Below, in pieces: positions 1-13,000 of a stretch of 64,000 nucleotides of DNA (the first letter of the stretch is position 1; each line of letters begins with the position of its first letter). Source of the stretch: Tuctoria greenei (Eukaryota > Streptophyta > Magnoliopsida > Poales > Poaceae). Below the pieces are notes generated by a model that was not told the DNA's origin, did no database searches, and was given only the letters and a program-made list of their open reading frames with translations. The stretch covers positions 1,302,001 to 1,366,000 of the forward strand of contig JAYESD010000001.1 of NCBI GenBank assembly GCA_036927565.1, in the 5' to 3' direction. Made by a program: the position numbers and the translations under genes.

Positions 1-1940
1 GAAAATAAAGAAACAAGGAAAGTAAAGTTGCAGGAGCACTACCAAAAAGCAAGGAAAGCTGATGCTGGATCCCCAACTCTCCATGCATGAGGGAGGCCTT
101 CCATTTCATTTCACCAAACGAGCAAATTGTAATGGGCATGACCAAACTTCTCACGCGGACAGCTAGCGCTTATTCCCTACTATTATGTTATGTTCTTCCA
201 TACAAAATAAACTTGTAATATGGTCTCCAATAAACATATTTGACTAATTACTTTTCTCCCATTCCATATAGCAGACCTTACCGGAAAATGAATTATTTTC
301 AAACTCTTCCAAAAGTCGACAAGAAAAGGCTGACTAAAAAAGTAGGCAGATTTGCTTATTAGAATGAAAAGAGCGGTGCAACGATAACGTGAGAAGGCGC
401 AGTGATAACATATTTAACTGCAAAAGAGAGGGCAACTAGCAATTAAACATAGCGTTTGTATCTCAAAGTAACTCTGGATCTTGTCTTCCATTGGTGAATG
501 AGTAGATGTGAGGCGAAGCTGATGGAGACTGATGTTTTGGGGTGCTAGTTGCTAGTACTATGATCTTTGTGCAGAGAAAGTTCAGGGTCAAGAAGAATGT
601 AACCTGACTATTGGCTTGTGCCATGGGACGATTCCCTGATGCTCCCTGCAAGTTGCTTCACGTTGGGGCAAGCAGATGCCAACGCGCGCCATGACGTGTT
701 GCGTAATACGTAGAAAATAAACAAGGATGAGGTGATCCTCCGAAACGGCTCCACTTTTGGTCGAATGTCGGAGAGCTTCTTTTTGCGAGGGAAAACTCTA
801 CATGTCTGGCATGAGCATGACGTTGATTTTTCGAAAAAAGCCACCAGCATGACGTTCATAATTGTAGCCTTGAAAGATACAAGGCCGGTGACAACAAGTC
901 TTACTCAATGCATATTCTAGGGTTCCGCTCCTACGAAAATGACATGTGACAAGACGAGCAGTGACGACTGTTACTCTTTCTAGGGATGGAGCGGCCATGA
1001 ACTCCCTTTGGAAATTGTCTGAAGTGCCTGTTCAGCATGAGAACAACCTGAAATGTCTGAAACTCTGAACGCACCCTCTGTTCTCTCACGTTACCAATCG
1101 TTTAACGTTTTTCTTTTTCAGATGATCGAACCATGTTTTCTTTTAACAATTATGCAGTGTTTTTTTTTGCTACGAGCCGATGCCGTGCTGACGCAGTATC
1201 TTCGAATCATGCCCTTTCTTCCTGAAAGAAAAAAGGATTGTAAAAATGGAAGCGTTGTGGAGTGATGCGGTCCCAACAAAGAACGAACTGGTGGGGGCGC
1301 TCCACCCCTGAATTGGAGAAACCTTTGACCCACACCCAGCGAAGGCAATAATTTGGACAAACGGATGTCATCTCATACCTGTCTCACATTTCGTAAATTG
1401 GGCACGCACCAGATTTGGGCTGATAGAGTGATAGGTTCCGTTCTCCTTGAGCCGTCAGCTGATGCAGGCCCCATGGAATGGAAGCACAGCTTCCAGAGGC
1501 TTGGGGGCAGAAAAGGCTCAACTTGTGGAGAAGAACACTGTGCGCCTCACCATGGCTGGCCTTGAACTGTTGGTGCAACTTTAAGCTTATTGTAGCTGTG
1601 GGAGATGAGCAATGCATATGCTTTTCAGGTTTTGACTCTGCGTATACTCGCGAATTATTATTCCCTTTGTGCTTTTTGACTAGACTAGATGCTTTCCTTG
1701 ATTTTTAGTTTGGTTTCACTATAGGTAACACAGGTTAGTGTACACTTGCAACAGGAGTAACTAGTACGAGTCTTCTTAGTCTTCATTACAGTTTTTTTGC
1801 AACTATTGACGTGTCACCTTAAGTAATTAAAGTATATTTCCACTATACTTAGCACTCGTACAAATGTACTTGTGCAGAAATCACTATATTTAAAAGTCCT
1901 ACAAAAAAGGCCTCCCTGAATGAACTGAACTGGCGTGACC
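1..1940. other. Intergenic region, no supported gene
   Basis: Only short open frames (under 115 codons) occur on either strand. None has a recognisable domain, a splice-site-supported continuation or grass-like coding composition. The stretch is AT-rich with scattered homopolymers. I see no RNA gene, retroelement domain or clear inverted-repeat element before the MITE at its right end. It could contain promoter or untranslated sequence of a gene lying to the left of the window, but nothing in the sequence shows this. Confidence 0.5.
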
Positions 1941-1943
1941 TTA

Positions 1944-2075
1944 GACCATCCGCAGTGGTATGCTGTAAAGCATACTGGATACACTGTTTCGCAGTGTAAT
2001 TTAGAGTACGTACTGTAAAAGCTGAAGGAGAATAGTGTATAGAGTATGCTTTAGAGTATGCTGGTGCGGATGGTC
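1944..2075. mobile_element. TTA-flanked MITE (132 bp)
   Basis: The ends are inverted repeats: GACCATCCGCA at the left and its complement TGCGGATGGTC at the right. The element is flanked by the trinucleotide TTA on both sides (1941-1943 and 2076-2078). A 3-bp TTA duplication is typical of PIF/Harbinger (Tourist-type) MITEs. The interior is rich in TTTAGAGTA-like motifs. Degenerate relatives with the same terminal motif and interior lie near 10.5-10.9 kb and 34.33-34.44 kb. It sits about 250 bp upstream of the UBA2 start codon, so it is part of that promoter region. Confidence 0.75.
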
Positions 2076-2326
2076 TTAGTAAAACCGTTTTGTATGTCAC
2101 GGGCCACGAGCAAGCTTCCACAAGTACGGAGTATAAAAAAAAACCTAGTTGTGAATGGGCTTCATGCGATACCGGCCCGCCCGTAATCAAGGCCTCACCT
2201 ATTTATTCCACCTCCTTCCTCCGCGTGCTCTTTCTTTTTCCTCTCCTTTCCTCTCGGTCACCTGTCTCCGGATATCCCAATCTCCACCTCCCCAAGCTCG
2301 AGCGTAAAACCCTAGCCCATTTCCCG

Positions 2327-3886
2327 ATGGCGCCGAAGAAGCGAAAGCCCGATCCGGCCGAATCCTTCGCCGCCGCGGAGCCCGCGGCCTCCAAACCTGC
2401 GTTGGGAGAGTCCAAGCCCCGCGGCACCATCTATTACCCCATCGACGACGACCCGCCTGAGCCCGACGCCGCCGCCGCCGCCGCCGCTGCCGAGGATGAA
2501 TATGACGGGGCCGCTGGCGACGAGGAGGAGGAGGAGGTGGAGGACATCGGGAAGCTGATCGAGCCGCTGTCGAGGGAGCAGCTCGTGGCGCTGCTCCGCG
2601 CGGCGGCGGAGGCGAGCCCCGCCACTATGGCGGCCGTGCGGCGCGCGGCGGAGTCCGACCCCGCGAGCCGGAAGCTGTTCGTGCACGGCCTCGGGTGGGG
2701 CGCCGGCGCCGACGACCTCCGCTCCGCGTTCTCGCGCTTCGGCGAGCTCGAGGACTGCCGCGTCATCTCCGACAAGCAGTCGGGCAAATCGAAGGGCTAC
2801 GGGTTTGTGCTCTTCCGCTCCCGTAGCTCCGCGCTTCGTGCCCTCCGGCGGCCCCAGCTCCAAATCGGAGGTCGTCTTGCTTTCTGCCACCTCGCTGCCT
2901 CTGGCCCGGCGCCCCCAGCCTCCCAGTCCCAGAATCCTAGCTCTAACGCTAACCCCAACTCCAACTCCTACCACGGTACCACCAACAACGCTTCTGGCTC
3001 CTCATCCTCACAGCCCGACAATATGCATCGCAAGATCTTTGTTGGTAACGTGCATGCTGATGTGGACGTTGATCGCCTCTATCAGTACTTCTCGCAGTAT
3101 GGTGAGATTGAGGAGGGTCCATTGGGGTTTGATAAAAATACTGGCAAACCAAAGGGATTTGCGTTGTTTGTTTACAAGTCTGTAGAGAGTGTCCGTCGTG
3201 CATTGGAGGAACCGATGAAGAATTTTGATGGCAAGACGTTCAATGTGCAGAAGGCTATAGATGGGAGGACCAAAGGTGGATCCGGGATGAATGCAAACGC
3301 TAATTCTAACATCATCTCTGCCTCTGCGGCAACTGCTGCGCAAATGGCAGCTCCCCACAGTGCTGCCATTAGCCCCTATGATGCATCAGTATATGGCACA
3401 GCTGCAGTTACTGACATGGGGTATGCGCAGCAAGCTGCTATGCTGGGGTTAGGTGCACAACAGCAGGCATTTGCTCAGCCCAATGCTGCAATGTTTGCTA
3501 TGATGGCAGCGGCAATGCAGAACCCGGCCATGCTCGCAGCTATGAGCCCCTTCGCTGCTGCATTGGGCACTGGTGGTCAGCAGGCTGGCCTTAGTGGTTT
3601 TGGAGCTCAGGGTTTTGGGACACAGGCCTTTGGAGCAGGAGGCGGTGCTTTTCCAAATGCAGCAGGTGTTCAAGGAGCCACTGCTGCATATCAAGGAACC
3701 CCTCCTGGTTTTCAAGGGGCACCTGGGTTTCCGAGTTCATCTGGTTTTCAGGTTGGCCAAGCAACTACACAGACAGGTACTGCGGCTGCTGCTGGTGCTG
3801 CTGGTTATCAGGCTGGTACTGCTGCTGGGCAGGGCCAAGTCCCTGGTGCTCAGATAGGGGGCACTGGTTTTCAGGGCGGATATTGA
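2327..3886 (+). CDS. UBA2: UBP1-associated protein 2 (UBA2)-like RNA-binding protein, two RRMs
   Basis: The product is a 519-aa nuclear hnRNP-type protein. In plants, UBA2 proteins bind U-rich 3' UTR elements with UBP1 and affect mRNA stability. The N-terminus begins MAPKKRK, a basic nuclear-localisation motif. An Asp/Glu- and Ala-rich stretch follows (about residues 40-75). RRM1 lies at about 115-190 with RNP2 LFVHGL and RNP1 KGYGFVLF. RRM2 lies at about 235-312 with RNP2 IFVGNV and RNP1 KGFALFVY. The C-terminal 200 residues are Ala/Gly/Gln/Phe low complexity with GFQG-like motifs. The frame is open 79 codons further upstream, but 2327 is chosen because homologues begin with this basic motif and the upstream stretch looks like 5' UTR. 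The coding region has no intron. A likely 3' UTR intron runs 3896-4032 (CTAG|GTAAAC to TTTTAG|T). Confidence 0.9.
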   Translation: MAPKKRKPDPAESFAAAEPAASKPALGESKPRGTIYYPIDDDPPEPDAAAAAAAAEDEYDGAAGDEEEEEVEDIGKLIEPLSREQLVALLRAAAEASPATMAAVRRAAESDPASRKLFVHGLGWGAGADDLRSAFSRFGELEDCRVISDKQSGKSKGYGFVLFRSRSSALRALRRPQLQIGGRLAFCHLAASGPAPPASQSQNPSSNANPNSNSYHGTTNNASGSSSSQPDNMHRKIFVGNVHADVDVDRLYQYFSQYGEIEEGPLGFDKNTGKPKGFALFVYKSVESVRRALEEPMKNFDGKTFNVQKAIDGRTKGGSGMNANANSNIISASAATAAQMAAPHSAAISPYDASVYGTAAVTDMGYAQQAAMLGLGAQQQAFAQPNAAMFAMMAAAMQNPAMLAAMSPFAAALGTGGQQAGLSGFGAQGFGTQAFGAGGGAFPNAAGVQGATAAYQGTPPGFQGAPGFPSSSGFQVGQATTQTGTAAAAGAAGYQAGTAAGQGQVPGAQIGGTGFQGGY

Positions 3887-6100
3887 CAAGGCTAGGTAAA
3901 CTAACTCTCCTTTACACTGCTCTGTGACTTACCTTTATGATCATTGATTCGAGTTTGTTCATTCTCTATGAATTCATTGTGATTTGTTGATCTTGATCTT
4001 ATAGTTTTCTAATTGTGTTCTTTGTATTTTAGTTTGGCATCTGTGGGTCATGGTTTGTTCGTGTGATTTTACTTTCGGATGGCTTTCATTGGGGCCAAAA
4101 TCTTGCAAAAGAGTTCCCGATGTTGAATTTTACGACCAGATTTCCGTCAGATACATTTGTGGCAGTATTTGAAGAAGGAAGTTTCTCGAAGAATTATGTT
4201 CTTTTTATTGCCTACTATGTAGTTTTGCCATCGAGACTTCGTTATGTACTTTATGGATCTGTATTGGGTTTCATGTATCAGCATACCTGTATCTTGACTA
4301 GTTGGCTATTATCCGGTCTTAATCAACCATGTGTTTTCTGGGCACTTGGCGACATTTGAGTTGTAATTGCAATGGTGTTTGGAGGTATTAATATGTTTTG
4401 CCTCGGAAATTTGCTTTCAGTTTGGGTTAAGGCGGATACAGCATTCATATCCAAGTGTTTTGCTGTTCCGTTTCCGTGAAATTTGTTTTATGTTTGCCCA
4501 GGGTTATCACGAATGCACACCATGCTTTATATAATCTCCTGAAAGACAGGATTTGCGGTAAGGCTTGGTGATTTACAGCAACGTGCCATCTCTGCTAGAG
4601 ATATAAGCTACATTCTTAACATGTTATCCTGAACATATATTTGAGACTGAAGCATGGCAGTATGAGCTCGTTCTTTGAGTTTAGTCTTGTTCTGCAGAAC
4701 CATTCATGTCCTGGCCTTTTAATTAGATTATTGCCTACTTCAATTGCTTCAGAGCCATCAAATAAAAAAGAGCGGAGGGAGTACAATTTAGCTCATCAAG
4801 TTTTTATTGCTAGAGTTTCTGCTGTAGTTAAATTTTGACAAGCTGCTAAAGCATCATTGAGTAAATACACAGTTTTTGAGTTAATCGATATTAGTAATTT
4901 TTCAATTCTGTATGCATCATAATGTAGTTTTCCCTTATGAAAGTAGCATAGTTCATTTACAATATAGGCTGCTTGTGGGTTTGTCGACATGAAAAGTAGC
5001 ATCACCATTGATGAAGAATGGTTACGATGGTTGTATCCTGTGGATTGCATTATCAGGAGGAGTTTTGGGTCTTTTTTGAGATGCTCTAATCATAGCTCAT
5101 TGCTCCCGTAAATGATAACCACCGATAAGTTATTTCCAGAAAATGCTATGCTGATGCCTTACTGATCTGGTGGATTAACTTTTCCCTGTTAGGTGTTTGG
5201 AATGTGTTATGGCTGTGCAAATCTTGATTTAACAATCTGCAAGTCTCATAAGATATATTGCCCAGCCGACTATGTGCTATGAAAACACCGCCAAACAGTT
5301 TAGATCTTGTCGTTTATCACCACCATTTGCGCGGTTTAACCTATTTGTTGTATTTTGGACTACTTTATCTTTGAGTATTTGTGTCTGAGTAGACATTACA
5401 GGGGAAGAAAAGGTCAGACAGACAACGTTTCCACAGCGTGTTAAACTGTTGATGGCCGCCATGTTTTGCCCTCGTACTTTTTGGGTACATCCATTTATTA
5501 CAGGAAAAGAATTTTGCGATTATGCATACATGAAACTTGAAGGATCAGATGAACTGGAGAAGCGTGAAGTGCACTCGGGTTATAGATGATCTGGACCTGA
5601 CGTTTTATCAATTGATTTTTAACCTGCAAGTATTTTAGCCTACCAGAACAGAGAATCCTATTCCAGATCTTCTGGCTAGCCCACTTAATTGCCCTCCTTT
5701 TCTTTACGCGAGCATCCGACATGCAAGTATTGGATTCTCGTACTGAAGCTTCCTTTGTGCTGATACTCTGATTTTTTCCCCTCCTGCCTCGTCTTTTGGT
5801 TTGGTTTTCTCACCGTTTTTTCGCCGTTTAACCTCATCGGTCATTTATGCACTCTACTCTATTTAAATCCCGTCGTTTGGAGCGCGGAACTTGCAGTCGG
5901 TCTAGACTGTTTTGTCACCGCTGTGTTTGCATTTTGGATACTGGAACGGGTAGTTCCCGAGGAAACAGGTCGGTGCCAACCTTTATGAATTTTACTTCGC
6001 CCGTCTGATTCGCCTCACGATAAGGTCCTCCCAATCCAGAGTCTCTCTTTAGTACCGGAAAGCAAGCAATTTTACGCCACGGCCCGTGCTGCCCGGCTCT
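3887..6100 (+). other. 3' UTR and intergenic region downstream of UBA2
   Basis: No coding region can be supported here. A good donor at 3896 and acceptor at 4032 suggest a spliced 3' UTR for the UBA2 gene. Further T-rich, intron-like sequence follows to about 5.7 kb. A GGAGGGAGTA motif at about 4774-4783 looks like one end of a broken Stowaway MITE. From about 5.85 kb the composition becomes promoter-like, with a TATTTAAAT motif near 5859-5867, ahead of the next gene. Confidence 0.45.
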
Positions 6101-6757
6101 TCGTCCTCTCCCCGTCCCCAGAGAATAAAGTCTCCTTTGTGTGCTCTCCCTTCCGCACCTCGCCCATCGAGTTCGCCGCTGCTTCTTAAAAACCTTCAGA
6201 TCTGTACCTGCTAGGTTCAGTCTCTCCAACCGAAGGTAACGTCCGTGTTCCTCATTTCTTTTCTGCTCACACCGAATTACTTAATGATCTTGGTGGTGAG
6301 GATAATCCTAATCTGTCTCTAGTTTGCGCTTTTATTACACGTGTTACGTTCTTTCATGACGCTGATTCTTATCTATTGAAAACTCCGAACCTTGCATGCA
6401 TGTATATGAAATTTCGCGTGCAGAAAGGCAACGCGTACAACATTTCAGGTTCTCTTCTCGAGTGAAGAACCACTCCTTTTGCCCTGCTTTATCTAGGAAT
6501 TTTTTTTCAAATCGCCAGAGCTTTTCTTGCCAGACAGTTGTACTCTTACGCTCTCTGATGACCAGAGCTAAGATTGGTTTTTTGCTAAAATTAGGGGCAC
6601 AATATCTCGGTGGTTGAATGCTTTTCGCTTGGCCTTGGGAAAGTAAAACGCTGCCAGTTTTAAAGTTTCTCCTGGTTTGCCTCCAACGGTGTACTTATCC
6701 ATCTGACGGACCTTGTTTCTCGTGCCTGCCCACGTGTTCGTCTTTGCAGCTGTCCAC

Positions 6758-8399
6758 ATGGGCACCATGGCGCCTGCGGCCCTGCGATCTGGCGCTGCCC
6801 AGCACGCCTGCGCCGGCGACGCCTTCGTCGCGGAAAAGCTGCTCACAGCCTTCGTCGCGGAGGTAAGGCAACCTACAGAATCGCACGTCGCCTGTTGTGG
6901 TTTCAGTCGTTTGATGCCGGATTACTTTTCTTTTCTCGATGAGCATGTTCTCCTTCTCTTGAGAAGAAAATATCCTACTGGTTCGAGGCCGCTTTGAGCC
7001 GTTGAATGGGGTATCGTTCTTTGTTTCGGGCTTTTAGGATGCGGAGTTGCGTGTGGAGTACAGGTTGGTTTGCAGCTTGGGATTTGAGTTCCGTGGGCTG
7101 GGCCTCAAGTCGCGAGATATAAAAAAGCGCTTGCTTATTACGCGCTAATTACGTGCCTACCCCCGTGCCCGAGTATTTTCCCCACCACTCGAAGGAATGA
7201 AAAGATAATTATTTTCCGAAACAACACAATAATAAAATTGACGGACAGTGTTTCAGTGCTTCGCCTTCTAAGCAAAGCAGCTAATGGAAAAGTAAAAATA
7301 TTTTGTTGTTAGCAGTTCTCGTGCATCTAAACCTTTTTTTTTTGTTAGAGAAGTTTCTATAGTTTGCTTCGCACAAGAGGCATGTAGATGCAGCAGTTAT
7401 TTACACTGCTGTCCCTGGGCTATAAGGAGATTCCACCAGATCACTTTCTTCGATCACTGCCCAGATTTCTAGTGGGGTCAGATTACCACACACAAGGACC
7501 TACTCCCTCCCCTCTCAGGGTGGGTTAATGAAAGCTAGTTCTTGTCCTCTTCTATGTACCACCTGTCCACCTCAGTGACTTATGGCCCCGTGTGTCTCTA
7601 CTCTTCAATAAGGCTATGATTTTGCAAGTTGAGCTATTGTTCTTACTTTTTGAGCTGAGACATATATCACTATGCTGACCTAATCATCTGCTGTTTTATG
7701 TTGTGTCTAAAATTATGTTAAAGTTGATAAATCCACAAGCCACTCCCCTCCCCCACCCCACCCCTGTTTCCATGTGTGCATCTGCATCCAGTGTGTTGTT
7801 TCTTCTCCGTTTCTGATGTTCTGAAATTTTTTAGGCATGTATTGAAGCATGCTATCACCTCAATTTTACTTTCAAAACATGAAAACTCTTTGTGCTATAT
7901 GTAAGTTCTCCTTCAGTATTTTAGCTTTCTTCTTAATACTGACATTCTTAATGTTTGCTTGATCACTGAATAGGGTCCTATCTGTCATATGCCTGACTTC
8001 AATTTAAGCAAAACGAAAACTGATGAGCTTGCACCTACTGATGCTGGTGATGAAGATGATGGTGGTGATGATGGGGACGAGGATGGTGACTTTGGTGAGG
8101 GTGAAGAGGACATCTCAGAAGGAGAGGGATATGATAACCCAAAGGGCAATGAGAACAAGAAGAAACAAAGAGGTGATGTTGAGGAGAACGGCGAGGAAGA
8201 TGAGGAAGAACATGAAGATCAGGAGGATGGTGGTGGCGATGATGACGATGACGACGACGATGGTGGTGAAGATGATGATGACGGTGATGGCAGTGAAAAC
8301 GAAGAAGAGGAGGTGAATGAGGAAGATGATGACCAGAACGAGGATGAGGAAGAAGATGACGAAGACTCACTCCAGCCCCCAAAGAAGAGAAAGAAATGA
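6758..8399 (+). CDS. Highly acidic nuclear-type protein, two coding exons
   Basis: Coding exons are 6758-6862 and 7974-8399, joined in phase 0, giving about 176 aa. A 5' UTR intron is likely at 6235-6749 (donor GGTAACG, acceptor TTTGCAG), which makes the ATG at 6758 the first in the spliced leader. Residues 1-35 form a short Ala-rich segment with the motif DAFVAEKLLTAFVAE. Most of the rest is Asp/Glu runs with Gly and Asn, ending in PPKKRKK, an SV40-like basic nuclear localisation signal. The composition recalls prothymosin- or histone-chaperone-like acidic proteins, but I recognise no defined fold. Plant databases carry similar proteins under glutamate-rich or uncharacterised names. The second exon is certain as an open frame; the first-exon assignment rests on splice consensus only. 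Function is not known. Confidence 0.65.
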
Positions 8400-10051
8400 A
8401 GATTCCTCGGATTGGAACTTTCCTTGGAGTTAATAAGACTCCACACGTTCAGCAACTTGTGTGAGCCTGTATGAGCTTTATGATTTGAGTCCAATAGGAG
8501 GCTCATCATTGTCGTTTGCTTCTATGGAGTTGAGCATTTGTTCTGCTAACGTAATCCAGCCTGAGTGATGAAAGCCAGCAGACCGATTATGTCTTTTTTT
8601 TTTCATCTCGTGTAGAATCATTGAGGACATGGATGATCTCTTTTCCTGTAATCATGAATTCACTTAGCATCTTTGTGGGATTTGTACTTTCACTAGCTGT
8701 TCATGTCAAGTCCTAGTTTCATGGAACCGTTAAATTGTACTATTGATATGTCTTCAACCTATATCCCAAAATTGAAGGGTTGTGATTGTTTTGTGGAGGT
8801 GGGGGTGATTACGTGAAATAATGTGTTGTGGGCTGATAAGTTGATAGAGCCCAAAGCAAGAACTACTAGAGCCTTTTCTTTCATTTTGATCAGCCCATAA
8901 ATCTCGCGGATGATGGACATGCTTGCCTTGAAATATCGAAGTCAATTGTGTTTTTCATCGCAATACGAAAGAGGGAAAGTCTCCTGTGTTTCGCCAGGCA
9001 TGAGATCCGTGAGAGGCGCGAGCTCCATGGCTAACCAACTAGCCGCGAGATTCATAACAAGCACCTGATTGTAGTCGAGAACGGAGTAGAGGGGGGAGCC
9101 ATGGCGGTGGAGGAGGACAAGTCACAACGGTGAATCTCCATGCGCAGATGTGTGCGAAGCAGAAACCCATTTCACCGGTGAGACATTTCTTTTGCAACCA
9201 AATATGATCTTGAATATGATTTGTAGTATATTTCCCTTCCTTGCTTTTGTGGCATCCGAACACAAATTTTGGTGTTCGAGACCAGTGTGATTCTTTCTTT
9301 GATTTGTTAGTAGAGCCCAAGTCAATTCTATGAAGTAAATTCAGAGATCCAACATAGAGACTCGGGGATTTCGATGGCGTTGTGGCGGATCAATGGGTCA
9401 TCTGACATTTGACTATTAAGATCAAGATGGAAGACTAGTCTAATGATGGACAAAGAATTAGTTGGACGAGACAATAAGAGCGTTATCGACTGATTAAGGT
9501 GAAAAATAATGTTATACTCTCTCCATTTTTATATCGTTTTTAATACTAAATTTTGTTTAAAAACAACATCTTTTTAAGAATAGAGGAATTGCGTGGTAAA
9601 GTCCTCGAATTTCAAATCATGGGTGTTATTACATTCGTAGCATTCATTTTTTTTCTTATTTTGGATTTAGTAATACTAACTTGTCCATATATACACTTTA
9701 CTAGTTGTAGTATGTAAAGCATGTGAGACCTGGAGATAATTAATAAATTAATCGATGCATTAGGATGATCCTTTCTGTAAAGAGGACTTCCTAGGAAGAA
9801 AAATCAAAGAAAAACACCAGAAAACGCTTGAACAGATCCGCGTCACTTGCACACTGCAGAGTTCATACCTCCCCCAAACCCTAGCCTCTCCGATCCATCC
9901 GCTCCAGATTTCGGCGGCCGATGCCTCGAGCGTCGCCGTCGTGGTCTTCTTGCACCCTTCCCATCTAGGTTTTATCGGTCCCCATAATTCCCCGCACCCG
10001 AGGTTTACGCGACGCATCGGCGATTCGAGCTCGGCTTGCTGTTCGACGGCC
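8400..10051. other. 3' UTR of acidic gene, then intergenic and 5' UTR of CID gene
   Basis: The first 300-350 bases are probably 3' UTR of the acidic-protein gene. From about 8.75 to 9.85 kb I see no supported gene, only short frames. A CTCTCTCCATTTTTATATCG motif near 9520 looks like one half of a decayed Stowaway element. From about 9.85 kb the sequence turns GC-rich and probably is the 5' UTR of the next gene, whose ATG is at 10052. Confidence 0.45.
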
Positions 10052-13000
10052 ATGAGCACCGCATTCAGCGAGGACATACTCGCTGACAAGCTCGCCAAGC
10101 TCAACAACTCGCAACAGTGCATCGAGAGTATCCTTTTCTGTTTTTCTCGGTCCAAATCTTTGGATGTTTGGGTTTATTTTGAGGTTCTTGTGGGAAATTC
10201 AGTGTAGGTTTGCCATTTCTGCGTTCAATCCTGCGTTTTATGTGCGATTAGAGTATAGAGATGTTGTCTTTCTGTGCTTAATTTTCCTTCTATCGTATTG
10301 CTGTCGGCTTCCTTTGAAAGGATTTACATTTAAATAGCAGATAACAAGGTACTCCCTCCGTCCTTAAAGTTTGTCGCTTTGTAGCAAAGCGACAAACTTT
10401 CAAAGACAGAGGGAGTAGCGTGAACTACTAAGCGACAAACTTTCAAGGAAGGAGGGAGTAGCGCGCAAGAAAGCAAACTTTAACGGTCGGCTCTGGAGTA
10501 CTCTAAACGTACTCTGCTCTATAGTACGGTTTCAGCTGTTCGCAATATGGTATTCCAGACCATACTCTAAAATAGAGTAAGGAAAATAATACTCTAAATT
10601 TATAGTGTTATTGTACATATTATAAAACTCTTTGGTGGGTCCATGTCCTGTTTTAGTAACATAGAGGAGGATATAGAATACGGTGAGTGCGGAAAATTGT
10701 AATATGAGTAGGGAATCTTTTAGAAGGTATTGTAAAGTACTCCTTCCGTCCAAAAAAGCTTGTCGTTTTGTAGTTCATTTGAACTGCAAAACGACAAACT
10801 TTTTGGAACGAAGGGAGTATGCAAAATATTATTTTGGAGTAGGAATTTAGAGTACGACGAGTGCAGATGGTCTTAGGCGCAGAGAAATGCAGTTTCTCGT
10901 GTGCCTATCATGCACCGTTGGAAGATGGTTTCTTTTTGGGGACTCTATATTCATTTCCTTTTTTAGAATGCCTATTGGAAAAGAATGACTGAAAATGTTT
11001 CAACCTATTTAGGTGATGTTAATGGATTCTTTTCTTTGTCGTAACTCGTAACATGTACTGCTCTGCTATGGTTGTTTCCTTGACTTTTGCTTGTTTTGAC
11101 CACTAGCACTGTCGCATTGGTGCATTTACCATAGAAAGAGTGCTGAGCGAATCGTGCAGACATGGGAGAAGCAGTTCCACAGTTCTGGCAAGGAGAAGAA
11201 GGTCCCTTTCCTTTATCTTGCTAATGACATCTTACAGAACAGCAAGCGCACCGGAACCGAGTTTGTTGAAGAATTTTGGAAGGTTCTCCCTGGGGCACTT
11301 AAAGATGTAACTGAAAATGGTGATGATCGTGGCAAGAAGGCCGCTTCTAGGCTGGTGAGCACCATATATTGATGCTATAAGTTGGCAAACTCTGTTAGCT
11401 ATATCCTGTGTACATATATCGCCATATCGGTGACGAAAGCAATTTGGCAGTTGCATATTTTTTTCTGAAAATATATCTGTATCCTGTAATTGTGTAACTG
11501 CAACACTAATTTAGTAACGTACCACTGCGTGTTCCAGATTAACATATGGCAAGAAAGGAGAGTATTTGGGTCACATGCTGGTGGCATCAAGGATGTGATG
11601 CTTGGGACGGCACCCCTGCCTGTTTTAGATATGACCAAAAAGCGTTCGCACAGCTCAGGCATAAAGATTGCTAAACGAGATTCGAGTTCTATAAAGCTTG
11701 TAAGATTCTCCTCTCTTCCGCCTGAATATGTTTTCGCCATCGAATTTCGCTTTGAAATTCTCTCAAATTATTCATCGTCTTCGATCAGAGACTAGGCATT
11801 GGAGGAACGGCAGAGAGGATTGTGTCTGCGTTACACGCCGTTCTCAGTGAACAAGCAGATGAAGATATTGAGCTGGAAAATTGCAAGGCTTCTATGCGTC
11901 ATGTTGGAAATATGGAGAAGGATGTTGACAGCGCCTGCAGCAAAGGTAATATTTGGAGTCCTGCATCCTGCATATTTTAAGATGCTTTCTTAAGATAATT
12001 CACTATTTGCAGCGGAGGATCCTCGTCGCGAGTTTCTTTGTACAAAACTAAAGGATGAGGAGGCTAATATTAAAAAATGCATCAAGAAGCTTAAAGTAGT
12101 TGAAGCAAATAGGGCAACTGTTGTGTCTGAATTGAAGGAAGCATTGCAGGAACAGGTCAGAATAATCATTGAACACATTTTTTAATTAGCATTTGTTTGT
12201 TATCATTGAAACTTTGATCACATAGATATGAAATCTTGCTTGTTTATGTTATTTAGGAATCTGAGCTGGAGAAAGTCCGCACTCAATTGCAGGTAATGGT
12301 TTCCAAGCATCCCAACTCCCAAACCATGAAATGTGGTTACGTGCTTTTACTGTCACTGTAAGATGTAAACATTTGTCATTCTCATGGCTTCTAACAGCTG
12401 GCTGAAGAAATGGTACACAAATCATCCAACATGCAACGGAGACTCAAGAATGAGCCAACAATTCCACTGTCGAAGCCAGCATCATCACTGGAGGCAGGAA
12501 CATCGCTTTCCAATAGGCAAGTAAAGGAGCAGCAGAAGACAGCTGCCGCTATCCTCGCAGACAAGATTGCAGCAGCATCAAACCCTCAGCAGATACTGCA
12601 GTCTGCACTTTCCAAGTTTGTCGCTGAGGAAGCAAAAAATTTATTGGAAACACACTCAGATAAGAGGCAAAAAGTGGACCAATCCTCATCCGTGCCAAGC
12701 GTTGCGAACGCTGCTGCTTTTGTTCCCATGCCACAGGTTGTGTCCATAACAGCTCACCAGCAGCCCCAGGCAGTCCTAGTGCAGCAAACTCCTATGCAGA
12801 GCCAAGCCCCTGCTCCTCAGCCCCAATACAGTATCTACCAGGCCCCTCCCCAGCAGTATGTACAGCAACCTGGAGGTTTAATGATGGGCATGCCTTACAA
12901 TATGAACACCTTGACTCCGCCACCTCCGCCGCCGCCGCCGCCACAGATGATGAACCTTGGAATGCCGGCACTTTCAGTACCCCAGCCACCAATGGCTGTC

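Noticed and set aside
1849..2190. 113-codon minus-strand frame at the left edge of the UBA2 promoter
   Set aside because: It runs through the TTA-flanked MITE and has no recognisable sequence.
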